Source of the DNA: Pontibacter chinhatensis
GTDB lineage: Bacteria; Bacteroidota; Bacteroidia; Cytophagales; Hymenobacteraceae
Length of the DNA stretch: 64,000 nucleotides
NCBI RefSeq assembly: GCF_900113285.1
Contig: NZ_FOOT01000001.1
Coordinates: forward strand, 1,216,064 to 1,280,063
Reading direction: 5' to 3'
Shown: in pieces, positions 16,414-22,933 of the stretch
Layout of the letters: each line of letters begins with the position of its first letter
Position numbering within the stretch: the first letter of the stretch is position 1
The notes under the pieces: model-generated
Seen by the model: the letters and a program-made list of their open reading frames with translations, nothing else
Told to the model about the DNA's origin: nothing
Database searches by the model: none
Program-made: the position numbers and the translations under genes

Positions 16414-17346
16414 TTACCAGTCGGGTTTGCTACGGTCTGGCTGTTTAGTACTTTGCTTGGGAAGTTGCTGGATGTACTGCATCTCCGCGTTGCGCATAGC
16501 ATCCAGCAACAGTCGGGCTTTCTCCGGACTCATGTTAGCCTGGCGCAGGCGGGCGCGGCGCGTTTGCGCCATTTCATCCTCGGCAGAGATTCCTTCTGCA
16601 CTGCCTTTGTGCTGCTGGCCGTTCTTATCGAAGGGATTGTCCTGCTTCTGGCCCCGCTCATCGCCTTCTTCCTCTCCGGTGGCCTCTTCACGCTCCTTCT
16701 CGCCCTGCGGCTGCTCCTGGCTTCCTGCGGGCTGCTGTTCCTGTCCATTCTGATCGGGCTCAGGATTGTCTATTTCCTCTTGCTGGTCGCCTTGCTCATC
16801 AGGGTTTTGCCTTGGTTTGGGGCTATCGGCAGTGGCGGGTGGCGCAGGCTTCTGATCCATACTTCCGGCCGTATCTTCCACTGGTTCCTCCTCTATGCCA
16901 GCCTCGGGGTTTAGCAGCAGGTACTTTTTCAGAAGCTCAAAGTTATACCGGGCTGCCTCGTTGCCTGGTTCTGTTACCAGCGCTTGCTTGTATAGGGCTA
17001 GCGCCCGCTTATACTTTTTCTGGCGGGTATAGATATTGCCCAGCTGCAGGTGGGCGAGTGCGCGCAGCTTCGGCTGCGGATGGTCGGCCAGGTATTGGTA
17101 TGCGGCTGTAGCCTGTGGCAGTAAACCCGCTTGGTAGTAAGAGTGCGCCAGGTTGAGGCGCAGCTGGTCGTCATCCACATTCAGGTCCTCCAGCAGGTAA
17201 TTGTAGGAGGCGATGGCCTCAATAAAGTCCTGGCGCTTGTAGGCGACGGCGGCTTCCTGCGTGTGCTGGTTGATGCGCGTGACAATGGAAATCCCCCCGC
17301 TGAAGAGGCTCACCAAAAGTATAGCTGCCAGTGTAAGGCCTTTCAT
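16414..17346 (-). CDS. TPR-repeat protein, BatC-like
   Basis: The 310-residue protein has an N-terminal hydrophobic anchor or signal (residues 4-22), then tetratricopeptide repeats at about 30-155 (YKRQDFIEAIASYNYLL, YYQAGLLPQATAAYQYL, YTRQKKYKRALALYKQAL). A long acidic, Gln/Glu/Pro-rich low-complexity tail ends it. Its start codon overlaps the stop of the upstream VWA gene (ATGA), so the pair is co-translated. This arrangement matches the batA/B-batC part of the Bacteroides aerotolerance (Bat) operon, where TPR and VWA membrane proteins form a complex. The other Bat genes and the MoxR ATPase are not here. The assignment is by architecture. Confidence 0.75.
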   Translation of the reverse strand: MKGLTLAAILLVSLFSGGISIVTRINQHTQEAAVAYKRQDFIEAIASYNYLLEDLNVDDDQLRLNLAHSYYQAGLLPQATAAYQYLADHPQPKLRALAHLQLGNIYTRQKKYKRALALYKQALVTEPGNEAARYNFELLKKYLLLNPEAGIEEEPVEDTAGSMDQKPAPPATADSPKPRQNPDEQGDQQEEIDNPEPDQNGQEQQPAGSQEQPQGEKEREEATGEEEGDERGQKQDNPFDKNGQQHKGSAEGISAEDEMAQTRRARLRQANMSPEKARLLLDAMRNAEMQYIQQLPKQSTKQPDRSKPDW

Positions 17347-18314
17347 ATCCGGATAAGTTTTACGGTGATCAGGATGTCCAGCAGGATGAGGAACAGGGCC
17401 AGCGCCAGCGGGTATACATACTTATTGGCGGTCACATCGATGGTTTTACTCTCGCGCAGCTCGCCCTCTATGTTATTGATGGCGCTGATGAGCTTGCTTG
17501 TTTCGCTCACCCGGTCATTCACCTCAAAATATGCACCATCCGTTAACTCTGCCAGTTGCTCCAGGGGCTCCGGCTTCAGTTTTGTTATCACCTCCCTGCC
17601 TTCCTGGTCGGTTTTGAAGGCTTGCCCTGCCGGGATGCGGCCTCCCTCCGTTGTGCCGATTCCGAGAGCATACACCCGTATGTTTTCCCGCTGCAGTTGC
17701 CCAGCCAGCCTCGTTACATCACTGCCAAAATCCTCCCCGTCGCTAATGAGCACCAGCACCCGTGCCTTTTGCTCTTCCTCGGCGGTGTTAGAGCGCTGCC
17801 GGAGTTTATCCAGGGCCAGCTCCAGCACCGGGACATAGCTGGTGCCGGTGTGGGGGAGCAGGCTGGTGCGCAGCGTCTGGGTATAGAGCTGCAGGGCATT
17901 CTGGTCGTAAGTGAGCGGGCTTTGGATGTGTGCCTCGTCAGAGAAAACCATTAGCCCGATACGGTCGGAGTTAAAGCGGGAGATTAGGCGCTGTGTGACG
18001 TGTTTTGCCCTCTCCAGCCTCGAGGGCTGCACATCCGTCGCATCCATGGAAAGCGAAAGATCCACGGCGATGTAAAGGTCCTTACCTATGGTACGGATCT
18101 CCTTTTTCATGGCACCGAAAGAGGGGCCGAGGATGGCAACGATAAGGAGCACCAGGTACAGGTGGCGTAGCACAAACTTAAACCAGACGCCGTGCGGCCG
18201 TTGCTTAAAGAACAGCGCCACCCTGCGCACACGCAACAGATAGCCGGTGTACAACACCAGAAAGGCAGCGCCAAGCAGTAGCTCCAGCAAGGTCAGGCTC
18301 TGATACCAAGTCAT
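17343..18314 (-). CDS. VWA-domain membrane protein, BatA/BatB-like
   Basis: The 323-residue protein has two N-terminal membrane helices (about 7-27 and 50-66), a periplasmic von Willebrand A domain, and a C-terminal helix (about 298-320). The metal-binding MIDAS motif is complete: Asp85-x-Ser87-x-Ser89 in AVDLSLSM, the Thr of HTGTSY (about 155) and Asp of ISDGEDFG (about 200). The family is linked to BatA/BatB, which are thought to act in membrane-stress or oxygen tolerance. It overlaps the TPR gene by 4 bp. Only this two-gene remnant of the usual moxR-DUF58-bat cluster is present. Confidence 0.8.
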   Translation of the reverse strand: MTWYQSLTLLELLLGAAFLVLYTGYLLRVRRVALFFKQRPHGVWFKFVLRHLYLVLLIVAILGPSFGAMKKEIRTIGKDLYIAVDLSLSMDATDVQPSRLERAKHVTQRLISRFNSDRIGLMVFSDEAHIQSPLTYDQNALQLYTQTLRTSLLPHTGTSYVPVLELALDKLRQRSNTAEEEQKARVLVLISDGEDFGSDVTRLAGQLQRENIRVYALGIGTTEGGRIPAGQAFKTDQEGREVITKLKPEPLEQLAELTDGAYFEVNDRVSETSKLISAINNIEGELRESKTIDVTANKYVYPLALALFLILLDILITVKLIRI

Positions 18315-18663
18315 TATAAAGTAGTTAAAGTGCGGCGCCAGATTATGAACAAACCCGTGCCACAGCTACAAATATACTAAACCGGTACCATACTGCAGCG
18401 GAGGGTCATTTTTTCGGTGGTGAGAAGCTAAGTATAAAAATGTCCTTTTCGATAACCGCAATTGGGCAAAGGGAGGGTATAGGAGGGCCTTTCTAAAAAT
18501 TTCTAAATATTTTTCTCAAATGAAGGGCTGATGGATCAATGACTTAGCTTTTGAGCGGGGAGGGGAGTTGAAATGTTTCGCGTGAATTTTGCGGAAGGGT
18601 ATTGCGTTGTACAGAACGATGTAGTATGTTTGCAGTCTCTTAAGCAGTAAGAGAATTTTCCAC
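18315..18663. other. Intergenic region before the tRNA genes
   Basis: AT-rich DNA without a gene. It contains the promoter of the Ser tRNA (18602-18632). Confidence 0.5.
18602..18632 (+). promoter_or_regulatory. Promoter of tRNA-Ser
   Basis: TTG (18602-18604), 20 nt, TATGTTTG (18625-18632), the Bacteroidetes -33/-7 pattern, ending 31 bp before the tRNA. Confidence 0.7.
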
Positions 18664-18751
<88 letters not shown>

Positions 18752-18808
18752 AGCAAGATGATGATGAAAAAAAGTTAAAAAAAACTTTTGCTAATCTGAA
18801 ATCTTCCT

Positions 18809-18816
18809 TAGTTTTG
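18809..18816 (+). promoter_or_regulatory. -7 element upstream of tRNA-Pro
   Basis: TAGTTTTG matches TAnnTTTG 57 bp before the tRNA. A TTTG at 18787-18790 with an 18-nt spacer is a slightly short -33 partner. Confidence 0.5.
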
Positions 18817-18873
18817 CATCGCAATCAGATAACACGGTTCAAACACCGGAAAATCCGAAAGCGAACCATAGTT

Positions 18874-18947
18874 CGGGGTGTAGCGTAGCCCGGTATCGCG
18901 CCACATTTGGGATGTGGAGGTCGTAGGTTCGAATCCTGCCACCCCGA
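18874..18947 (+). tRNA. tRNA-Pro (TGG)
   Basis: Acceptor CGGGGTG / CACCCCG with discriminator A. The anticodon stem CCACA/TGTGG holds loop TTTGGGA (anticodon TGG), and the T-arm has GGTTCGAATCC. 74 nt. Confidence 0.95.
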
Positions 18948-18949
18948 CT

Positions 18950-18981
18950 AAAAAATTTCGGAAGAGATTCCGAAATTTTTT
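18950..18981 (+). terminator. Terminator after tRNA-Pro
   Basis: Perfect 14-bp arms, AAAAAATTTCGGAA and its complement, around GAGA, ending in T6. Confidence 0.85.
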
Positions 18982-19018
18982 GTTTAAGGGTAGAGCATCC
19001 GCTCTCCTTACAAACGCT

Positions 19019-19092
19019 GGTCTCGTAGCTCAGCTGGATAGAGCAACTGCCTTCTAAGCAGTAGGTCTTTGGTTCGAATCCAAACGGGATCA
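19019..19092 (+). tRNA. tRNA-Arg (TCT)
   Basis: Acceptor GGTCTCG pairs with CGGGATC with two G-U pairs. The anticodon stem ACTGC/GCAGT holds loop CTTCTAA (anticodon TCT), and the T-arm has GGTTCGAATCC. 74 nt. Confidence 0.93.
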
Positions 19093-19102
19093 CCTGAAAA
19101 TC

Positions 19103-19139
19103 AAGCACTTATAAGCTAAAACTTATAGGTGCTTTTTTT
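19103..19139 (+). terminator. Terminator after tRNA-Arg
   Basis: Arms AAGCACTTATAAG and CTTATAGGTGCTT (one mismatch) with a T7 tail, starting 11 bp past the tRNA. Confidence 0.85.
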
Positions 19140-19318
19140 ATTTCCACACATTTTGCCGAGGGCAGTATCATACGTGCCTCCAACTCTTACTTCGGGCAAG
19201 GTTTATTATCACAGTCTGGCCTTAAGTATCGCTAAGCAGGCCGAGTTCCATAAAGCAGGGATCTTACTGCTAATTCTCTTTTAATGCTTAAGTTGTCGGG
19301 ATTGTACTTGCAATTTAA

Positions 19319-19332
19319 AAACCAATCGGTTT
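19319..19332. promoter_or_regulatory. Putative TetR operator, autoregulatory site
   Basis: The palindrome AAACC-AATC-GGTTT lies 33 bp before the tetR start. Its core ACCAATCGGT recurs before the next gene at 19977-19989, supporting a regulator-specific operator. Confidence 0.65.
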
Positions 19333-19365
19333 ATTTTGCGTTTACCAAAGTATAAGTAGCGCCCC

Positions 19366-19959
19366 ATGAGCAAGGCAGAACGCACACGCCAACTGATCAT
19401 CGAGAAATCGGCCCACCTTTTTAACCAGAAAGGGTATGCCGGCACCTCCATGCAGGATATCATGGCGTCGACCGGGCTGACAAAGGGCGGGATTTATGGC
19501 CACTTTGAGAGCAAAGAGGAAATAGCCCTGCAAGCATTCGAGTACGCTGCCGCGCACCTGCTGCAGTTGCTCAGCGACAACATCACGCCACATACTTCTG
19601 CCACCAAAAAGCTGGAGGCAATTATCTCCTTTTACAAAACATACCTTTACGCACCTCCTATACAAGGCGGTTGCCCGGTGCTGAACACATCCGTAGAGGC
19701 TGACGATACCAATCCGCTGCTAAGGGCAAGTGTGGTGCGGGTGCTGAACAAACTGCACAAATCGGTGGCCAACATCGTGCGCCAGGGCGTGGCACAGGGA
19801 GAATTTAAGGCCGACACAGACGCAGAGCGCTTCTCTATACTTTTTGTAAGTATAATTGAGGGCGGCATGATGGTCTCGAAGGCCTACGGCGAAGCAAAAT
19901 ACCTGCATACCGGGCTGCAGCACCTGAAGCAGCTGATAGAGCAGGAACTGAAAGTATAA
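19366..19959 (+). CDS. TetR/AcrR-family transcriptional regulator
   Basis: The 197-residue repressor has an N-terminal helix-turn-helix, SMQDIMASTGLTKGGIYGHFESKEEIALQAF (about 28-58), and a ligand-binding all-helical C-terminal domain. Its own upstream palindrome and a second copy of the same core before the downstream thioesterase gene suggest that it represses both. A single Cys in the QGGCPVLN segment is typical of the YxaF / TetR_C_16-like subgroup. The gene ends AAA GTA TAA, again placing the AAGTATA heptamer on the stop codon. The inducer is unknown; an acyl-CoA-like molecule would fit the neighbour. Confidence 0.9.
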   Translation: MSKAERTRQLIIEKSAHLFNQKGYAGTSMQDIMASTGLTKGGIYGHFESKEEIALQAFEYAAAHLLQLLSDNITPHTSATKKLEAIISFYKTYLYAPPIQGGCPVLNTSVEADDTNPLLRASVVRVLNKLHKSVANIVRQGVAQGEFKADTDAERFSILFVSIIEGGMMVSKAYGEAKYLHTGLQHLKQLIEQELKV

Positions 19960-19976
19960 TTTTTTTACCCAAAAAC

Positions 19977-19989
19977 AAACCAATCGGTC
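19977..19989. promoter_or_regulatory. Putative TetR operator before the thioesterase gene
   Basis: AAACCAATCGGTC repeats 12 bases of the site at 19319-19332 and lies 21 bp before the thioesterase start. Confidence 0.6.
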
Positions 19990-20009
19990 TTTTTTAAACT
20001 AATCAAACC

Positions 20010-20519
20010 ATGAAAGAAGCAACAAGTATCGCACAACAACTGGAAAGCAAAGTCCGCATCCGCTTTGAGGATTGCGACCCTTTCGGGCACCTGAACAACG
20101 GCCGCTATATCGACTATTTTATGAATGCCCGCGAAGACCAGCTGCGGGAACATTACCAGCTCGATATTTACCAGCACATGCAGCAAACCGGCAATGTATG
20201 GGTCGTGGCATCCAGCCAGGTGGCTTATCTGCAGGAAGTGAAGTTGAACGAAGAAGTAATCATCCGCACCAGCCTGCGCTGGTTTACAGCATCTGACCTG
20301 TTTATGGAAGGCCTGATGCTCCACCCCGAAACGGACAGGGTGAAGGCAGTAGTTTGGCTGCGCTTCGCTTACCTGAACGTACGCAAAGGTATAAAAGCCA
20401 CCCATGAGCCACAGCTGGCGGAGCTGTTTGAAGCAGCCGCAGTAAAAGGCGCCGGGAAACCAGACCAGTATTTTGAGGAGCGCGTCCGGGAACTGCGCAC
20501 TATGGCTGTTGCAGAATAA
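20010..20519 (+). CDS. Acyl-CoA thioesterase, 4HBT/YbgC-FadM type
   Basis: The 169-residue hot-dog-fold enzyme hydrolyses acyl-CoA thioesters in the cytoplasm. The active-site motif FEDCDPFGHLNNGRYIDYF (residues 19-37) contains the catalytic Asp23 and His27 of the 4-hydroxybenzoyl-CoA thioesterase subgroup. It is 50 bp downstream of tetR and preceded by the shared operator, so it is probably the regulator's target. The acyl chain is unknown. Confidence 0.88.
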   Translation: MKEATSIAQQLESKVRIRFEDCDPFGHLNNGRYIDYFMNAREDQLREHYQLDIYQHMQQTGNVWVVASSQVAYLQEVKLNEEVIIRTSLRWFTASDLFMEGLMLHPETDRVKAVVWLRFAYLNVRKGIKATHEPQLAELFEAAAVKGAGKPDQYFEERVRELRTMAVAE

Positions 20520-20613
20520 TCCCTCAGCGGGCAGGCAAGCAGTAATACTCTAAGGGCTGTGTTCTACAGGGCTTTAGATATGACCTGTGCTGCCGGCAGC
20601 TTATTTATTTAAT

Positions 20614-20621
20614 TACTTTTG
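20614..20621 (+). promoter_or_regulatory. -7 promoter element for the HD-domain gene
   Basis: TACTTTTG fits TAnnTTTG, 72 bp before the start codon. No good -33 element was seen. Confidence 0.4.
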
Positions 20622-20693
20622 ATCATGCTTTTAAACCTTCTGCTTCGGATTCTATCATAAGATCAGCCTCCATCTTCAAATCAAAATAAATTT

Positions 20694-21329
20694 ATGAAGG
20701 AGCAACTGAGACAGGTGCTTGAAGTACTTACCCTTGCTGAAAAACTAAAGTATGAATTGCGCCACAGCTGGCTATCGAATGGCAGGCAGGAGAGCGTGGC
20801 AGAGCATACGTGGCGCATGTCGCTGATGGTGGTGCTGCTGGAACCCTACCTGGATCAGGAGATAGACGTGGCGCGCACCCTTAAAATGGTGATTGTGCAC
20901 GACCTGGTGGAGGCCGAGGCCGGCGATATACCTGCCTTCGAGGTAAAAACCCTGGCGCTGAAGGAACTGAAGCGTCAGAAGGAGCTGCGAGCTATCGAGA
21001 ACCTGCGCGAGGCCCTTGGCCACGGGCTGGGACAACATGTGTACGAGCTCTGGCACGAGTTTGAGGACAAGCTCACGTACGAGGCGCGTGTAGCCAACGC
21101 CCTGGACAAACTCGAACTGCGCCTGCAGCACAACCACGCCGCCCTGGATACTTGGCTGGAGGTAGAGCAGGAGGCTGTTTTCCGAATGGACAACCATACC
21201 TGGTTCGACTCCTGCTTGGATCAGTTAAGGGAGTTGATTGAAGAACAGGCGGTACAGAAAATGGAAGAGGGCGGCATAAGCGTAGCCTCTGTTAAAGAAC
21301 GCCTGTTAAAACAAGCACTCACCGTATAG
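20694..21329 (+). CDS. HD-domain phosphohydrolase (YfbR/HDDC2-like)
   Basis: The 211-residue protein carries a metal-dependent HD domain. Ligands are His38 (AEHTWRM), His69-Asp70 (VIVHDLVEAEAGDI) and an Asp in the ALDKLE segment near 140. Length and motifs match the HDDC2/YfbR branch, whose characterised members are 5'-deoxyribonucleotidases. The exact substrate cannot be read from the sequence. It appears to be a single-gene unit ended by the terminator at 21449-21477. Confidence 0.82.
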   Translation: MKEQLRQVLEVLTLAEKLKYELRHSWLSNGRQESVAEHTWRMSLMVVLLEPYLDQEIDVARTLKMVIVHDLVEAEAGDIPAFEVKTLALKELKRQKELRAIENLREALGHGLGQHVYELWHEFEDKLTYEARVANALDKLELRLQHNHAALDTWLEVEQEAVFRMDNHTWFDSCLDQLRELIEEQAVQKMEEGGISVASVKERLLKQALTV

Positions 21330-21448
21330 GCCAAACAACACATTAGCACTGGGTCTTACAGATGTTGCGCCATCAGGATAAATTACTTTGTGCGGTACAA
21401 CAAGAAGGCAGCCGCGCGCTTTAAGCCATGCATTTTTGATAAGATTAA

Positions 21449-21477
21449 CCCCGGCACCAAAAAGCCGGGGCTTTTTT
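21449..21477 (+). terminator. Terminator after the HD-domain gene
   Basis: CCCCGGC / GCCGGGG arms with an 8-nt loop and a T6 tail; it directly abuts the end of the convergent VOC gene. Confidence 0.85.
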
Positions 21478-21865
21478 ATAATTCAATGTCTGGAGCATAG
21501 GCCACTTCCAGCACAAAGCCGTTCGGGTCCCGGAAATCTACCGTGTAGTACTCAGGTGTATACTGCGGCATGGCCTGCGGTCCGCGGATGATGCTGCCGT
21601 TTATACTTCGGAGCCACTCCCCTACTCTCTCCACTACCTCCCGGCTTTGGGCATGGAAGCAGATATGACGCACGCCTAGGCTATCGTGCAGCTGCACGGG
21701 CATCTGCTTAAAGTATATTTCGTGCAAGCCGCAGCTAAAGGAGGTCTTGTTAAGCGCATCCCATCCAATCATCGGAAACAGTTTCCCGTAAAACGCCAGC
21801 GATTCTTCCAGGTCCTTTACCCAGAACTCCAGGTGGCTAATGCCCACGCCATACTTGTATGCCAT
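21476..21865 (-). CDS. VOC-family (glyoxalase/bleomycin resistance-like) protein
   Basis: The 129-residue protein has the two beta-alpha-beta-beta-beta modules of the vicinal oxygen chelate fold: first GISHLEFWVKDLEESLAFYGKLF, second VRHICFHAQSREVVERVGEWL, ending in YTVDFRDPNGFVLEVAYAP. Likely metal ligands are His11, the His of VRHI and the Glu of FVLEV. Members include glyoxalases, dioxygenases and fosfomycin-resistance proteins; nothing here picks one. Monocistronic. Confidence 0.82.
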   Translation of the reverse strand: MAYKYGVGISHLEFWVKDLEESLAFYGKLFPMIGWDALNKTSFSCGLHEIYFKQMPVQLHDSLGVRHICFHAQSREVVERVGEWLRSINGSIIRGPQAMPQYTPEYYTVDFRDPNGFVLEVAYAPDIEL

Positions 21866-22178
21866 ACTTTAAATTCGCGTTTAATGTCCACTAAAGTATA
21901 AAAATCCGGAAAAGAATGCGGCGTCACATTTATACTTGCTTCCGCTGGCCTATGATGAAGTATAACGTACCTGAAATGCCGTGACTATACTTGCCATGCT
22001 TGTACTTGCGGCTATACTTCCAAATATATCTTCGCTGTTCCGGACATCCCTGTCCGGAACTAATCTGCTGCGGACTTCCTAGTCCGCGTGAGTCATATTG
22101 GTAGCCCAAGCTATACTTTATACTTTGGCACCGACCTGTCAAGCGCCGGTTTTCCTGATTTATACTTATACTTGCCTC
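21866..22178. repeat. Motif-dense intergenic region (AAGTATA heptamers and palindromes)
   Basis: No gene. Nine exact copies of AAGTATA/TATACTT occur between 21894 and 22173, some overlapping (22112-22125, 22161-22173). Two hairpins lie at 22037-22060 (GTTCCGGACA / TGTCCGGAAC) and 22070-22087 (GCGGACT / AGTCCGC). Confidence 0.75.
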
Positions 22179-22649
22179 ATGCAACACCAGGAACATTACC
22201 AGCGGTTGGAGCGGCTCTACCACCAGGCCAAGGTGCAGGAACTCTTCAGTGGCAGCTCCATCAGCGTAAGCCACAGCCGCTCCGAAATTACCTTGCCCGT
22301 CCGGGATGCCTACTTTCATGGGGCCAACGCGCTGCACGGGGCGGTTTACTTCAAGCTGCTCGACGATGCTGCTTACTTTGCCGTAGCCTCCGTGGTGCGC
22401 GATGTGTTTATTGTCACGGCCTCTTTCCAGCTAAACCTAGTGCGCCCTGTAACAAGCGGTGTGCTAAAAGCGGTTGGCACCCTGCGCTCCCAAAGCAAGA
22501 ATCTATTTATTGCGGAAGCCACGCTTTACAACGAACGCGGCAAGGAAGTGGCCTTCGGCACCGGCCAATTTGTGCGCACCACGCAACCGTTGGAAAGTTT
22601 AGGAGTTGGGGAGTTAGAGAGTTTAGGAATTAAAGAGTTAGAAAGTTAG
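22179..22649 (+). CDS. PaaI-family thioesterase with a repeat-derived C-terminal tail
   Basis: The 156-residue hot-dog thioesterase starts at the ATG at 22179, just after two TATACTT motifs; a longer frame from 22098 would read through repeat DNA. LHGAVYFKLLDDAAYFAVAS (52-71) corresponds to the HGG...D active-site helix of the PaaI type, and VTASFQLNLVRPV is the following strand. The last 18 residues (ESLGVGELESLGIKELES) are encoded by a degenerate GAGTTAGAGAGTTTAGGA-type repeat that also occurs at 25943-26001 outside any gene. The tail therefore looks like repeat DNA captured into the frame. The substrate is unknown. Confidence 0.8.
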   Translation: MQHQEHYQRLERLYHQAKVQELFSGSSISVSHSRSEITLPVRDAYFHGANALHGAVYFKLLDDAAYFAVASVVRDVFIVTASFQLNLVRPVTSGVLKAVGTLRSQSKNLFIAEATLYNERGKEVAFGTGQFVRTTQPLESLGVGELESLGIKELES

Positions 22650-22666
22650 AAGGTTAGAAAGTATAG
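22592..22666. repeat. Degenerate AGTTAGAAAG simple repeat, copy 1
   Basis: About 75 bp built from GAGTTAGAGAGTTTAGG-like units. It is nearly identical in part to 25943-26001 and overlaps the end of the PaaI-type gene. Confidence 0.8.
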
Positions 22667-22670
22667 GCCT

Positions 22671-22814
22671 CTCGCTCGCCTCCGGCGAGTGTGAGGTATT
22701 AGATGGCGTCCCGCCACGCTACGCAACAAGTATAAAAGTATAACCAAAGCATAACGTATAAACTTTAGAGGCCAGAGGCCTGGGGATAGCGCACACTCGC
22801 CGGAGGCGAGCGAG
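22671..22814. repeat. 144-bp element bounded by 23-bp perfect inverted repeats
   Basis: CTCGCTCGCCTCCGGCGAGT... (22671-22693) is repeated exactly in reverse complement at 22792-22814. Each arm is itself partly palindromic (CGCCTCCGGCG). No reading frame lies inside. It resembles a REP/BIME or a small non-autonomous element, but there is no transposase or clear target duplication. Confidence 0.7.
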
Positions 22815-22877
22815 AACGGCTTAAAAAGTATAAACTATACTCCAACCATACTTCAACTATACATCAGCTAACAGCAT

Positions 22878-22913
22878 AAAAAACGGGAGCAAGTATAACC
22901 TTGCTCCCGTTTC
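22878..22913. terminator. Bidirectional terminator with AAGTATA in the loop
   Basis: ACGGGAGCAAG and CTTGCTCCCGT arms flanked by A-runs and T-runs lie between the convergent PaaI and S9 peptidase genes. The loop carries AAGTATA. Confidence 0.85.
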
Positions 22914-22933
22914 TGTTTATCGGAAAGTATAAA

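Noticed and set aside
18839..19108. 89-codon minus-strand frame over the tRNA-Pro and tRNA-Arg genes
   Set aside because: It lies entirely across two clear tRNAs. The peptide (RGGRIRTYDLHIPNVARYRATLHPEL) is the familiar spurious translation of antisense tRNA DNA.
21894..22173. TATACTTTG read as a run of promoters
   Set aside because: The Bacteroidetes -7 needs TA, two bases, then TTTG. TATACTTTG has the wrong spacing, so the heptamer is not simply a promoter repeat; only TACTTTTG variants fit.
22671..22814. Insertion sequence
   Set aside because: No transposase frame fits in 144 bp and no target-site duplication is visible, so it is kept only as an inverted-repeat element.
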